Shown here one piece after another: positions 45,408-55,133 of a stretch of DNA of 64,000 nucleotides. The translations under genes and the position numbers were made by a program. The notes under the pieces were generated by a model, which was given only the letters and a program-made list of their open reading frames with translations, was not told the origin of the DNA and made no database searches. Within the stretch, counting starts at the first letter, position 1. The number at the start of each line of letters is the position of its first letter. Source of the DNA: Candidatus Obscuribacter sp. (GTDB taxonomy: Bacteria > Cyanobacteriota > Vampirovibrionia > Obscuribacterales > Obscuribacteraceae); assembly GCA_016718315.1 (NCBI GenBank), contig JADKDV010000001.1, forward strand, positions 1,054,001 through 1,118,000. Reading direction: 5' to 3'.

Positions 45408-46961
45408 GTGACTGTAGAAGAGATACTAGACTTCAACCCCATAAAAGAGTCCTTTAAGGACGTAACAGCCTTTAAGCTGTTTGTCTCGACTTGCATTGTT
45501 ATCAGCCGGATCTACAGACTGCAGGGCATTAAAGCGGCAGTCCGGGTCCTGCCTATTGTCTGGACCATCATCTGGGCTACTCGCGGCTTTAGCCGTTACC
45601 ACGCTGAGCAATTTGAAATGCTCAAAGAAGGCAATGATGAGGCTATAGATAAAGAAGAAGAGGCACTCTCCTCTGCCGATTACGAAGAATACCGTAGGCT
45701 TGGACGCTGGCTCACCAGACGCCTGCACGACCTGGGACCGACTTTTATCAAAATCGGTCAGACACTCTCCACTCGCGCTGACCTCCTACCCCTGCCAGCT
45801 ATGCTTGAGCTGGCCAAACTCCAGGAAGAAGTCGATCCCTTTGACTATGAAATAGCCGAAGCGGTAATCATGCGCGAACTGGGCGACAAACCGGAGAATC
45901 TCTATAAAGAGTTTGACAAAGTATCGCTGGCCACAGCCAGTCTGAGCCAGGCTTACAAAGCCACTCTCCACGACGGCCGCGAAGTCGTGGTTAAAGTACA
46001 GCGCCCGGACCTCTCCAAAATAATCGTGGTAGACATCCAGATATTGGCAGCAGTAGCTGATGAAGTGATGAAATACCCCAGTCTCTGCCGTCATACCGAC
46101 TGGCCAGGGATTGTCGAAGAATTTGCCAAAACCATCATGGAAGAGGTTGATTACATCAGAGAAGGGCGCAATGCCGACGTCTTTAGAAGTAATTACCGCA
46201 ACTTTGACAGTATTTATATCCCCCGCATCATCTGGAAGCTCACCGGCAGAAGGGTTTTGACAATAGAGTATGTCTCTGGTCTGCGCATCACCGATGTCGA
46301 AGGCATCAAAGCGATGGGACTGGATCCCCAAGAAATCACCAGAACTGGCGCCAATTTCTATCTGAGACAGTTATTGGAAGAAGGCTTCTTCCACGCTGAC
46401 CCCCACCCGGGCAATATGCGGGTGATGGCAGATGGCCGCGTTGGTATCTTTGATTTTGGTATGGTTGGACGCATCTCACCAGAGCTAAAAGGTCACCTGG
46501 TCAATGCCTTCTTGCATACAATCCAGAGAGAATACAGACTCCTGGTAGATGACTTTGTTGGTATGGGCTTCCTCAAAGCTGACGCTGATAGAGAGGCACT
46601 TTGTGCTGACCTGACGCCCATCCTTGATGCTCGCTTTGCCGAAGGCATGTCTAGAGTGCGCTTCCGCAAGATGCTCTTTGATTTCTCCGAAGTCTGCTTC
46701 CAGTATCCCTTCCGCCTGCCATCAGAATTTACCTATGTAATGCGTGCTCTTTTAACGCTGGAAGGTATTGCACTGACTATCAACCCCGAATTTAACTTCG
46801 TTGATGCCGCTATGCCTTTTGCTCACAGACTGATTTTCAAAAACAATCAGGTCTTGAGTCAGGCAATCTTCAAAGAAGTATTTACCGATGGAAAGTTCAA
46901 TCGGCAGGCCGCAATCAAGCTAATTAAGACTGCAGCCTCATTCTCCAGTTCACTTCGCTAA
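45408..46961 (+). CDS. ABC1/UbiB (AarF) family atypical kinase
   Basis: 517 residues from a GTG start. Hallmarks: L-G-P-T-F-I-K-I-G-Q-T-L-S-T-R-A-D-L-L-P near residue 105 (K-x-G-Q motif), A-S-L-S-Q-A-Y-K-A-T-L near 180 (Ala-rich loop), V-V-K-V-Q-R-P (catalytic Lys region), and H-A-D-P-H-P-G-N-M-R-V near 330 with I-F-D-F-G-M-V-G-R. UbiB proteins act in coenzyme-Q or plastoquinone-type lipid metabolism at membranes. The protein continues with a helical C-terminus without clear membrane helices. Confidence 0.92.
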   Translation: MTVEEILDFNPIKESFKDVTAFKLFVSTCIVISRIYRLQGIKAAVRVLPIVWTIIWATRGFSRYHAEQFEMLKEGNDEAIDKEEEALSSADYEEYRRLGRWLTRRLHDLGPTFIKIGQTLSTRADLLPLPAMLELAKLQEEVDPFDYEIAEAVIMRELGDKPENLYKEFDKVSLATASLSQAYKATLHDGREVVVKVQRPDLSKIIVVDIQILAAVADEVMKYPSLCRHTDWPGIVEEFAKTIMEEVDYIREGRNADVFRSNYRNFDSIYIPRIIWKLTGRRVLTIEYVSGLRITDVEGIKAMGLDPQEITRTGANFYLRQLLEEGFFHADPHPGNMRVMADGRVGIFDFGMVGRISPELKGHLVNAFLHTIQREYRLLVDDFVGMGFLKADADREALCADLTPILDARFAEGMSRVRFRKMLFDFSEVCFQYPFRLPSEFTYVMRALLTLEGIALTINPEFNFVDAAMPFAHRLIFKNNQVLSQAIFKEVFTDGKFNRQAAIKLIKTAASFSSSLR

Positions 46962-47139
46962 ACATCTTTACAAGCTAAGTTACATTTCTGTGGCAAAACC
47001 GGCTATTTTGTTCGGTTTCTCCCACTTAAACTCTTGACTGACGCTTAAAACTATTTAGTGTCGCTCCAAAACTGCTCTTTTAGGCGCAAAATAACAATGC
47101 AAAGAGGGAGTACGAGCTCCCAAGCGCCTCAGAGGATTG

Positions 47140-47763
47140 ATGACCACGACTAACCTGATTACTCCAGGCTTTGGCGCAGCAACTAAACCCTCCACTCTGG
47201 TGGGCTGCGCTCACTGCAATCATTACATCGAGAGTGTCGCCAAATTTTGCGGCAACTGCGGAGCGGCTCACAATGCCACTCCTACTCCAGTCGAAAACAA
47301 AGTCAGTAACGTCAAGCACATTACTGACGAGCTGAGAGCTTTTGCTAGTAGCAAAAATCGAGCTGAGTCTAACCGCGCCAACGTAGTCTCAGCAGCTCAA
47401 GCAAAAAACAGTGCCACTCCCTCTTTTGCTCGCAAAAAGAAAAAAGCAGTCTCACCAGCTATTCGCGAAGAACTGCTCCATATAGAGACAATGCTAGTGC
47501 GTGAGCGCTTCTTCTTATTGATGCACTGCGGCATCTTTCTGGTAATCAATTTAATTGGCTTGTTTATAGCCTGCAAATGCTATTTTGAATACATTGGTGA
47601 TGAAATCACCAAGATCATGATGGCTTCTACACCTTTGTTATTTATCAATCTGGTGGGATTGACCTGCCTGGTACCAATCAAAGGCACAAAAAAAGAAATC
47701 GCCCGGCTAGTTGAGCGCAAAACCTACCTCAAGCTGCACGTCGAATATGACAGCCTCACATAA
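47140..47763 (+). CDS. Zinc-ribbon protein with two membrane helices
   Basis: 207 residues from ATG 47140 (a TTG codon sits directly before it). N-terminal zinc ribbon with C-A-H-C and C-G-N-C pairs, a linker rich in Ala/Ser/Lys, then two hydrophobic helices (about 126-148 and 160-180). Similar in plan to the protein at 23020-23526, so probably a lineage-specific group. Function unknown. Upstream of the ATG the sequence AGAGG could serve as ribosome site. Confidence 0.75.
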   Translation: MTTTNLITPGFGAATKPSTLVGCAHCNHYIESVAKFCGNCGAAHNATPTPVENKVSNVKHITDELRAFASSKNRAESNRANVVSAAQAKNSATPSFARKKKKAVSPAIREELLHIETMLVRERFFLLMHCGIFLVINLIGLFIACKCYFEYIGDEITKIMMASTPLLFINLVGLTCLVPIKGTKKEIARLVERKTYLKLHVEYDSLT

Positions 47764-47770
47764 GATATAA

Positions 47771-47800
47771 AAAAAGCTCGGGACTTATCCCGAGCTTTTT
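47771..47800. terminator. Bidirectional terminator between convergent genes
   Basis: A 13-base-pair perfect stem (47771-47783 with 47788-47800) with loop CTTA, A run on the left and T run on the right, so it can serve both the zinc-ribbon gene (plus) and gcvPB (minus). Confidence 0.92.
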
Positions 47801-47817
47801 GTTTTGTTAGTTGCTAC

Positions 47818-49269
47818 TTACTTAGCTGGTGACCAGCGCAAGTTTGGCTTGCGTGCAGCACTGGCTTCATCAAGGCGACCAACTGGTGTGTTCACCGGTG
47901 CACTGAGTACCAGTTCTTTATTTTCATCAATTTCGTGGTCAATTTTGATCATGATGTCGGCAAATGACTTAAGAGTCTCGATGCTCTCAGTCTCAGTCGG
48001 TTCGATCATCATTGCTTCTGGCACAACGAGAGGGAAATAAACTGTAGGAGCATGCACACCATAATCAAGTAATCGCTTAGCGATATTGAGAGTGGAGACA
48101 CCACGCTCCTTTTGCTTAACGCCTGACAAAACAAATTCATGCATGCAGGGCTGCTCATGAGCCACAACAAAATTGCGTTTGAGTTTGTTTTTGAGATAGT
48201 TAGCATTAAGGATGGCATCACGAGAGACTTGAGTCAGGCCGTTGCCACCATGAGCGAGCATATAGCTGTAAGCTCTGACGAGAATACCAAAGTTGCCATA
48301 AAAGCCTTTGACTTTGCCAATAGACTGCGGACGCTGCCAGTCAAAGGCAAACTTATCGCCAGACTTGACGATGGTTGGCTTGGGCAAAAATGGCTCGAGG
48401 ATATCGCGGCAAGCAACAGCACAACCACCAGGTCCACCACCGCCGTGAGGGGTGCTAAAGGTCTTGTGCAAATTGAGGTGGCAAACATCAAAGCCCATAT
48501 CACCAGGTCTGACTATACCCATGATGGCGTTGAGGTTGGCACCATCGTAGTAGAGCAAACCACCAGCTTCGTGCACCAGTTTTTGCACTTCAAAGATTTC
48601 TTCTTCAAAGAGACCCAGTGTATTGGGGTTGGTGAGCATGATGGCAGCGGTATCATCACCGAGCACTTCTTTGAGGGCAACGAGATCTACCAATCCTTTG
48701 GCGTTACTCTTAATTTCGACTACTTCAAAGCCGACCAGAGCAGCGGTAGCGGGGTTGGTACCGTGGGCAGTATCAGGGACAATAACCTTTGTACGTTTGG
48801 TCTGACCTTTGGCTTCAAAGTATGACTTGATCAAAAGCAGACCAGTCATTTCACCATGGGCACCGGCAGCTGGTTGCAGAGTGACATGGGGGAGACCTAC
48901 GACATCAGCAATAGCTCGCTCCAGGTTGTAGAGCAGCTCCAGCGCACCCTGGATTTGATCTTCTGGCTGAAATGGATGCAAATCTCGGAAACCATCGAGA
49001 GCAGCCATAGCATCGTTGACTTTGGGGTTGTACTTCATCGTGCAAGAACCCAGAGGATAAAATCCAGTATCAATGCAATGATTGAGATGAGAAAGTTTGA
49101 CAAAGTGCCTTACTGCATCAAGCTCACTGACTTCAGGCAGGGCAGGGAGGCTGTTTCTCAATAAATTGGCGGGTATGAGTGACTTCAAGTCTTTTTGAGG
49201 GACCTGGGCTTTAGGCAGTATTTCTGCGCGTCTGCCGGCTTTGGACTTTTCGTATATAAGCTGTTCCAT
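47818..49269 (-). CDS. gcvPB: Glycine dehydrogenase (decarboxylating) subunit 2
   Basis: 483 residues. Matches the C-terminal half-protein of two-subunit P-protein: G-F-Y-P-L-G-S-C-T-M-K-Y-N-P-K-V near residue 70, E-L-L-Y-N-L-E-R-A, and the PLP Lys in H-L-N-L-H-K-T-F-S-T-P-H-G-G-G-G-P-G near residue 265. With subunit 1 (GcvPA) it decarboxylates glycine in the glycine cleavage system. Neither gcvPA, gcvT nor gcvH is seen in the window, so the system is split across loci. No glycine riboswitch-like leader in the 38 bases before the start. Confidence 0.95.
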   Translation of the reverse strand: MEQLIYEKSKAGRRAEILPKAQVPQKDLKSLIPANLLRNSLPALPEVSELDAVRHFVKLSHLNHCIDTGFYPLGSCTMKYNPKVNDAMAALDGFRDLHPFQPEDQIQGALELLYNLERAIADVVGLPHVTLQPAAGAHGEMTGLLLIKSYFEAKGQTKRTKVIVPDTAHGTNPATAALVGFEVVEIKSNAKGLVDLVALKEVLGDDTAAIMLTNPNTLGLFEEEIFEVQKLVHEAGGLLYYDGANLNAIMGIVRPGDMGFDVCHLNLHKTFSTPHGGGGPGGCAVACRDILEPFLPKPTIVKSGDKFAFDWQRPQSIGKVKGFYGNFGILVRAYSYMLAHGGNGLTQVSRDAILNANYLKNKLKRNFVVAHEQPCMHEFVLSGVKQKERGVSTLNIAKRLLDYGVHAPTVYFPLVVPEAMMIEPTETESIETLKSFADIMIKIDHEIDENKELVLSAPVNTPVGRLDEASAARKPNLRWSPAK

Positions 49270-49307
49270 TTTTTTCCCCTGCTATATAAGGCTATTGCCA
49301 CCCAAAT

Positions 49308-49964
49308 TTAGTGTTCAAAAATATTGTTAAAACCCATAGCGTCAAGCTCGCACACTGTTGGCAGAGCCTGACAGAGTCTTGTGTGCAGATCCAGGCGGTT
49401 TTCTCTGACGAGGAGTTCTTTGATTTTGTCGTAGATTGGCAAAAGCACTCTCACATCGTTTGCCGCGTACTCAAGCTGACTGTCAGTCAAGTTTGGCTGA
49501 GCCCAATCGCTGGTTTGATCTGATTTATCCAGTTCAACACCGAGTAATTCGCGCACCAGATCTTTGAGACTGTGCCTGTCTGTATAAGTGCGTACCAGTT
49601 TGCTTGCGATCTTAGTGCAAAATAGCGGATTTACATCAATGCCCAGATAGTACTTGAGCACAGACACATCAAAGCGACCATAGTGAAATATTTTGACCAC
49701 ATTGGGGTCATGGCAGAGCTTTTTGACATTGCTCATAGCCTCTGGATGCATGTCTTTGACATCACCATAGCGGACAAAGCTAACAACACCGTCTTCGTCG
49801 CAAATTTGCACAAGACAGAGCCTGTCGCGCCTGAGGATAAGCCCTCTAGTCTCAGTATCGATTGCCACTACCTTTTTAGTTAGATAGTGCTTGAGACGCT
49901 CTTCCGGGATGTCGCCTTCGAAGAGTTCAGGTTTGCGGTGCTTAACCAGTAATTCAGACTTCAA
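49308..49964 (-). CDS. Ribonuclease D-like 3'-5' exonuclease
   Basis: 218 residues holding the DEDDy exonuclease fold only: V-V-A-I-D-T-E-T-R-G-L at residues about 32-42 (D and E ligands), F-H-Y-G-R-F-D-V-S-V-L-K near 96 (second Asp) and Q-L-E-Y-A-A-N-D-V near 185 with the conserved Tyr and Asp. RNase D normally has a C-terminal HRDC domain, absent here; short forms occur in cyanobacteria. Role in RNA 3'-end trimming inferred. Confidence 0.9.
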   Translation of the reverse strand: MKSELLVKHRKPELFEGDIPEERLKHYLTKKVVAIDTETRGLILRRDRLCLVQICDEDGVVSFVRYGDVKDMHPEAMSNVKKLCHDPNVVKIFHYGRFDVSVLKYYLGIDVNPLFCTKIASKLVRTYTDRHSLKDLVRELLGVELDKSDQTSDWAQPNLTDSQLEYAANDVRVLLPIYDKIKELLVRENRLDLHTRLCQALPTVCELDAMGFNNIFEH

Positions 49965-50051
49965 GATGTCCCCTTTTTAACGCCAGTATCTATTACCGAC
50001 TACCAAATTATAGTCGGCTCAAGCGGCTTTGGGAGCCAAGATATCGTCTAT

Positions 50052-51338
50052 CTAATGAGCATCAGGACTGTCTAGCAACTGGGCTAGATGCTTTACCTTG
50101 ACATTGAGCCTATCTCTACTGACACCGGCATTTAACTGCAAAAGGCAACCTGGATTGGAGGTAACAACACAGTCCACAGCGCAGTCTTTGACGTTTTGCA
50201 TCTTGGCGTCAAGGACTTTGAGCGATAGCTCAGTATTAATCAGGTTATAAATGCCAGCACTACCACAACAGTGCTCACTATCCACCAGGGCAATCAGCTC
50301 TACCAGCTGATTTTGAGCGAGTACATCAAGTAACGCCTTGGGCTCTAGCCTGACACCCTGGGCATGAGCCAGATGGCAAGCGGCATGGTAAGCCACTTTA
50401 ACTCCTTTGCCCGGGTTGTCTTTGATAAGCGAGTTTTTAAGTAGCTGAGGATCAATAGCCTCACTAAAATCTTTGACTCTAGAGGCAAATGCTCGGGCTT
50501 TGTCCGCATAAACCGGATCATTTGCCAGTATATGTCCATAGCTCTTGAGAATCGCACCGCAACCAGCTGATGTGACTACAATGTCGCCATCAGTAGCGCT
50601 AAAGTAATTGATATTTTGCCTGGCTAGATTAAGAGCAATATCCTCATCTCCAGCGTGAAAAGCCAAGGCTCCACAACAAGTCTGTGCTCCTATATGACAG
50701 CTTGTGCCAGTGCGGTTGAGTACCCTCAGGGCAGCATTATTGACGTCGTTATAAAAGACATCCATAACACAGCCCTTAAAAAATTGAGCAGTCTTGTTTT
50801 GTCCTGAGCCAGGCAGAGCGGCACTGTCTGTTGGCAGCACTCTATGTGGTGGCACCTGGGGCGTAAACATACGCCACTCTCTGAGCTTTTGGACACTATC
50901 AATAAGCGGCAGCCGGTCCAGCTTAAGTCTCTGCACAAGTCTGAGAGCGGCTCCCATTATGGAGAGCAAAAAATAATTGGGCAAGAGATATGCAAAAGCA
51001 AAACGCATAAATGCCCGGACCAGTGGCGGACGCTTTTGGCCAAGAGTGGGTCTTACTCCTTCTAATATTTGCTCATACTTGACGCCTGATGGGCAGGCTG
51101 TCTGACAGCCCAGACAACCAAGACAGCTATTTAGATGCTCAGCAGTACGAGCATCCATATCGCCACCTTTTTCTTGCCATTTGGTAACGGCATAGATGCG
51201 ACCGCGCGGGGACTCAGTCTCCCTGCCGGTGGCCAGATAGGTGGGACAGGCAGGCAGGCATAAACCGCAGTGGATGCAGCTTTCTAATAATTCTTTGGAT
51301 AGAGACAAAAGCTCCAATTTGTCGCAAGGTGCACTCAT
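50052..51338 (-). CDS. glcF: Glycolate oxidase iron-sulfur subunit
   Basis: 428 residues. Two [4Fe-4S] ferredoxin motifs: C21-I-H-C-G-L-C-L-P-A-C-P and C72-L-G-C-L-G-C-Q-T-A-C-P-S-G. Then two CCG-type Cys-rich domains (A-Q-T-C-C-G-A-L near 225 and V-D-S-E-H-C-C-G-S-A-G near 355), which bind a further cluster. It passes electrons from the FAD subunits to quinones. Overlaps glcE by 4 bases (ATGA). No glcD is present in the window, so the flavin catalytic subunit must lie elsewhere. Confidence 0.93.
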   Translation of the reverse strand: MSAPCDKLELLSLSKELLESCIHCGLCLPACPTYLATGRETESPRGRIYAVTKWQEKGGDMDARTAEHLNSCLGCLGCQTACPSGVKYEQILEGVRPTLGQKRPPLVRAFMRFAFAYLLPNYFLLSIMGAALRLVQRLKLDRLPLIDSVQKLREWRMFTPQVPPHRVLPTDSAALPGSGQNKTAQFFKGCVMDVFYNDVNNAALRVLNRTGTSCHIGAQTCCGALAFHAGDEDIALNLARQNINYFSATDGDIVVTSAGCGAILKSYGHILANDPVYADKARAFASRVKDFSEAIDPQLLKNSLIKDNPGKGVKVAYHAACHLAHAQGVRLEPKALLDVLAQNQLVELIALVDSEHCCGSAGIYNLINTELSLKVLDAKMQNVKDCAVDCVVTSNPGCLLQLNAGVSRDRLNVKVKHLAQLLDSPDAH

Positions 51339-52528
51339 GCAAACAACCCACTCTTAAAGGGATGATAGGCAGGACTGGCCAGTCCTTGCGCTAGATTGGA
51401 CAAAAGCTCAGTACGCAAAGCACCCGGGCTAGCCAGCTCCACAGTGTCCAATAGCACGCCATCCACCCTTACACTATAACTGTAAGACTCCATAGCAGTG
51501 GATTTAATGGATTTGTCCTGGAGGTCTGCTAACAATAATTTTTTGACAGCGGCACTACTCGACTGTAGTTGCTCAGCACTCTCACAGTCTATGGTCAATC
51601 GACCTTGCGACGGTCTTATACTGACCTGGCCAAGCTTGTCACAAAAGCCACTACTGATTCGTTTTAATAAACTGATAGAGAGCGCTAACTCCACTCTGCC
51701 AAAAGACGCAGATGTCTTGACTGGCAGCTCACCTTCACTTAAAACAAATCCAGCATCCTCGGCCAGGGACCTCGCCGCCTCAATGAGATCATCCACCATA
51801 TTACTTGCACCACTAAAGACCAGGGAGAGCAAATAACCATCCCGCGCATTTGTCTCGGTGATTTCTAGTGCGCTAAAAGGCAGGGCCGAAATTATCAACT
51901 TATGACTGAATTGCAGTAGGGCACTTAGCTCCTGCCCACTGACTATAAGACTGACAGTCTTTTGTGGCAGGGCAAATAGGCGTAAAAAGGCAAAGGCAGG
52001 CAAACCAAATGCGCTCGAGCCAACTAACAGCTTTGTGGTATCATATCCGGTGACATTTTTGACCACTCTGCCACCACATTTAATTAGTGAGCCATGGCTA
52101 TCAAAAAACTCAAAGCCCAGCACATTGCTGCGCAGGTAGCCGTATCCTGACTCAAATGGTCCACCATCGCCAAGGCGCAGCAGATCAGCAAGTTTGCCCA
52201 TATCATCACTGGCGGCAAAAAATTGACCGCGCTCTTTGAGCAGTCGACCTAGCTCTGATAGTGTAATTCCGCTCTCCACTCCAATAACGAGATCTGAGAC
52301 GACATGCTCTCTCACACTACTCAGCCTGGACAAATCCACAAAAACAGTATCGCGGTCAATATAACTGGCAAGCTTATGAGGATTGGCGCTGGAGATGCCT
52401 TTATCCTGAGCGATAACGGTCTGGACCAGCTCCTTTAGCTCGGCAATATCAGATGGAGCCTCTAAGGTCCACCCCCAGGCAGTATGTCCGCTCTCCAGCA
52501 CATTGCATATATCGGTCAAAGCACACAC
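51335..52528 (-). CDS. glcE: Glycolate oxidase FAD-binding subunit GlcE
   Basis: 397 residues. An FAD_binding_4 type domain shortened at the N-terminus: V-F-V-D-L-S-R-L, G-I-T-L-S-E-L-G-R-L-L-K-E-R-G-Q and G-G-P-F-E-S-G-Y-G-Y-L-R-S-N-V-L-G are the GlcE features, followed by C-G-G-R-V-V-K-N-V-T-G-Y-D-T-T-K-L. The C-terminal part is divergent. GlcE and GlcF work with GlcD; the substrate may be glycolate or lactate. Upstream gene csaB is divergent, 66 bases away. Confidence 0.9.
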   Translation of the reverse strand: MCALTDICNVLESGHTAWGWTLEAPSDIAELKELVQTVIAQDKGISSANPHKLASYIDRDTVFVDLSRLSSVREHVVSDLVIGVESGITLSELGRLLKERGQFFAASDDMGKLADLLRLGDGGPFESGYGYLRSNVLGFEFFDSHGSLIKCGGRVVKNVTGYDTTKLLVGSSAFGLPAFAFLRLFALPQKTVSLIVSGQELSALLQFSHKLIISALPFSALEITETNARDGYLLSLVFSGASNMVDDLIEAARSLAEDAGFVLSEGELPVKTSASFGRVELALSISLLKRISSGFCDKLGQVSIRPSQGRLTIDCESAEQLQSSSAAVKKLLLADLQDKSIKSTAMESYSYSVRVDGVLLDTVELASPGALRTELLSNLAQGLASPAYHPFKSGLFA

Positions 52529-52594
52529 CCTAAATTGTTTGCCACACTAATAATATCCTGTTAGCTGATAAAATCTCAGTCGAGGAAAGAACTG

Positions 52595-53722
52595 ATGGCT
52601 GAAGTAAGTAAAACTGGAAGAAAACTTGTGGTTGTCTCCGGTTATTACGGCTTTAACAACCTGGGCGATGAAGCCATTTTGGAAGAGCTTGTAAGCGAAT
52701 TAAAAGCGCTTGTGGCACTAGAAGATATCGTCGTGCTCTCACAAGACCCCACTGCTACAGCCAGTCTTTATGGCGTCAAAGCAATCAACCGCTGGCAGAT
52801 AAGCAAGATTGCCGCACTGATGGGTCAGACAAAACTGTTTATAAGCGGTGGCGGTGGACTTTTTCAGGACACCGGCTCAATCAAATCAGTTATTTATTAC
52901 GGTGGTCTTATAAATATAGCGAGAATGGCCGGAGCACAGGTCATGGTCTATGCTCAAGGCTTAGGTCCGCTCAAAGCCCAGTTGAGCAAAATCCTGACTA
53001 GACAGACTTTTAAACAGGTAAACACCATAGCCGTAAGAGACCCGGGCTCACAAAAGATGCTCCGGGATTGGCAAATAGACTGCACACTAACAGGAGACCC
53101 AGTCTGGCTTTTGACTCCAGGCAAGCTACCCGAGGCAATAGTCAGAGATCTCGGCAGAGCTAAAGAGCAAGGTAAACTATTGGCACTCTCGCTCAGATCC
53201 GGTGGCGGATTTGACAGCGAACACATCGCTTGCCTGGCTCAAACACTTATAAACACTATCAAAGAGCCCTGTACTGTTATGCTTTTGCCTCTGCAAAAAA
53301 ACCAGGACACAGAACCGCTGGCTCAATTTAAGGAGTGCTACCAAAAACTCGGTGGCAAGACTCTAGAGCCTGATACAAGCTTGCTAAAGCTGCCCAGTCA
53401 GTGGCTGGCTCTATTAGGAGCGGCCGATCTGCTGATCGGCATGAGGCTGCACTCTCTTATCATGGCGCTCTCGGCAGAGGTGCCTGTGATTGGTATCGCT
53501 TATGACCCTAAGGTCAAAGCGGTGATGGAAGAGTTTAACCAGCCTATCTTGCCTTATCAGTCCAAAAGTGCGGCTGACTGCGCTGCGATTTGGCAAACAA
53601 CAATCGCTCAGACCCTGGCAAACTTGCAATCAGGCAAGCTAGCTATTAGCAAAACGCTGACTAGCGTAAAAAGCGGAGCTTGTCAGAATCAGGCAATTAT
53701 CGCTAAAATGCTTGCACAATAA
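52595..53722 (+). CDS. csaB: Polysaccharide pyruvyl transferase CsaB
   Basis: 375 residues. Starts with the CsaB pattern V-S-G-Y-Y-G-F-N-N-L-G-D-E-A-I-L near residues 14-29, then G-G-G-G-L-F-Q-D-T-G-S near 90 and M-R-L-H-S-L-I-M-A-L near 284. CsaB adds pyruvate ketals to cell-wall polymers, which serve as anchors for S-layer-homology proteins. In cyanobacteria-type bacteria it is often next to a TagA-type transferase, as here. RBS AGGAAAG precedes the start. Confidence 0.93.
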   Translation: MAEVSKTGRKLVVVSGYYGFNNLGDEAILEELVSELKALVALEDIVVLSQDPTATASLYGVKAINRWQISKIAALMGQTKLFISGGGGLFQDTGSIKSVIYYGGLINIARMAGAQVMVYAQGLGPLKAQLSKILTRQTFKQVNTIAVRDPGSQKMLRDWQIDCTLTGDPVWLLTPGKLPEAIVRDLGRAKEQGKLLALSLRSGGGFDSEHIACLAQTLINTIKEPCTVMLLPLQKNQDTEPLAQFKECYQKLGGKTLEPDTSLLKLPSQWLALLGAADLLIGMRLHSLIMALSAEVPVIGIAYDPKVKAVMEEFNQPILPYQSKSAADCAAIWQTTIAQTLANLQSGKLAISKTLTSVKSGACQNQAIIAKMLAQ

Positions 53723-53743
53723 ATCACCACTTGCAGTATCAAT

Positions 53744-54535
53744 ATGACCAGACATCGCGCTTTTGTCCTTACTTATCCTGTTGACCTGGTCTCCATGCCT
53801 GAGGCTATCGCTTTAATTGAGCAAGCCTGGCTCAGCAAAGAGGCGATGCATGTCGTCACTCTCAATGCCGAGATGTCTATGCAGTCTCGCAAAAATCCAG
53901 CACTAGGTGATGTGATTAAACGAGCCGATCTGGTGGTGCCTGATGGTGCCGGTGTAGTGTTTGCCCTTAAGGCCAAAGGCGGATTGCACAAAAACGTATC
54001 GCGCTTACCTGGCATTGAGCTAGCAGACAGGGCTCTGGCAGCAGCCGCTCAAAAGGGCGTGGCAGTGGCTCTTATTGGCGGTCGCCCGGAAGTAATGCAA
54101 AAGCTCACCGGAGTACTCAAAGAAAAATATCCCACACTAAATCTGGTGGCATATCACGATGGTTATTTTAAACCAGACGAAGAAGACGCACTTGTAGCCT
54201 CAATTGCCGAACACAAACCAGGACTGGTACTAATTGCTCTGGGCGTGCCAAGACAAGAATTTTTTATCAATAAACATCGCCAGATCTTTGGTCAGGCAGT
54301 ACTTATTGGTGTAGGTGGTAGCTTTGATGTCTGGACTGGCTTTGTCCAGCGCGCCCCAAAGAGCTATCAGGACATGCATCTAGAATGGCTCTATCGCCTG
54401 CAAAAAGAACCCTGGCGCTTTAGTCGCATGGCTACAACCTTACCAGCCTTTGCATTGCTGGCGATGAGCGAAAGTCTCACTGGTGGAGGTAAGCCCACTA
54501 TCCAGATTGAGGCACTCAAGGAGCACAGTCACTGA
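53744..54535 (+). CDS. tagA: WecG/TagA/CpsF-family glycosyltransferase
   Basis: 263 residues. Family signature T-L-N-A-E-M-S-M near residue 39, D-L-V-V-P-D-G-A-G-V-V near 65, and the C-terminal G-V-G-G-S-F-D-V-W-T-G-F-V-Q-R-A-P near 200 with Y-R-L-Q-K-E-P-W-R. Members transfer ManNAc or related sugars onto polyprenyl-diphosphate-GlcNAc in wall or capsule linkage synthesis. Genes csaB-tagA-mrnC are consecutive; the stop shares TGATG with the next start. Confidence 0.93.
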   Translation: MTRHRAFVLTYPVDLVSMPEAIALIEQAWLSKEAMHVVTLNAEMSMQSRKNPALGDVIKRADLVVPDGAGVVFALKAKGGLHKNVSRLPGIELADRALAAAAQKGVAVALIGGRPEVMQKLTGVLKEKYPTLNLVAYHDGYFKPDEEDALVASIAEHKPGLVLIALGVPRQEFFINKHRQIFGQAVLIGVGGSFDVWTGFVQRAPKSYQDMHLEWLYRLQKEPWRFSRMATTLPAFALLAMSESLTGGGKPTIQIEALKEHSH

Positions 54536-54990
54536 TGCTTTTTGGCAACCTCTTTTTAGAGCATAAATCAAAAGAGGAGCGCAACTTTACAGTTAAAAAT
54601 CTGGACTTGCGCAATCTAGCCCATCTTGGCGACGCCGTATTTGACCTTTACCAGCGTGAGCGTCAGCTTTTGGATGCTGTCACAGTCAATAGCATGCACA
54701 AAAAAGTAGTAAATCGGGTCAACTCCAAAGAGCAAGCCAGGCTTTTGCATATCCTCAGACCACAGTTAACTGAGGAGGAGAGTGATATCGTCAGACGCGC
54801 TCGCAACCTCAAAACAGCTGGCTTTAGAAAAAACGTAGAACAATCAACACTAAGACAGGCCACTGCCTTTGAAGCACTGGTGGGTTATCTCTATTTGACT
54901 GATGAGACAAGACTGCAAAGCGTTTTGAATATGACCGAAAGCGATCTTCATACATCTGATCAAAGCGATGATTTAGAAACCAAAACTTAA
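54535..54990 (+). CDS. mrnC: Mini-ribonuclease III
   Basis: 151 residues with the RNase III catalytic domain only and no dsRNA-binding domain. The signature is L-A-H-L-G-D-A-V-F-D-L at about residues 29-39, and the second acidic motif is T-A-F-E-A-L-V-G-Y-L-Y near residue 120. Mini-III removes the ends of 23S rRNA precursor in Bacillus and cyanobacteria. The overlap TGATG with tagA suggests translational coupling. Confidence 0.92.
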   Translation: MLFGNLFLEHKSKEERNFTVKNLDLRNLAHLGDAVFDLYQRERQLLDAVTVNSMHKKVVNRVNSKEQARLLHILRPQLTEEESDIVRRARNLKTAGFRKNVEQSTLRQATAFEALVGYLYLTDETRLQSVLNMTESDLHTSDQSDDLETKT

Positions 54991-55133
54991 CGATTTATTG
55001 TGACTATCAAAATAACATAACGGATCCGGCACTAATTCTTAAGGTTAACTTGTAATGCCGCTAAGCCCGGATATCAGGTGTTAACTTAGCCCATAGAGGC
55101 GGCAACGGTGTAGCCACCAACAGGGCTTAAAAA

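Noticed and set aside
49270..49307. Glycine riboswitch before gcvPB
   Set aside because: Only 38 bases separate the genes, too short for the aptamer.
54991..55133. Possible riboswitch or tRNA-like fold before the kinase gene
   Set aside because: Some short inverted repeats are present but I could not fit a tRNA cloverleaf or a c-di-GMP aptamer core.
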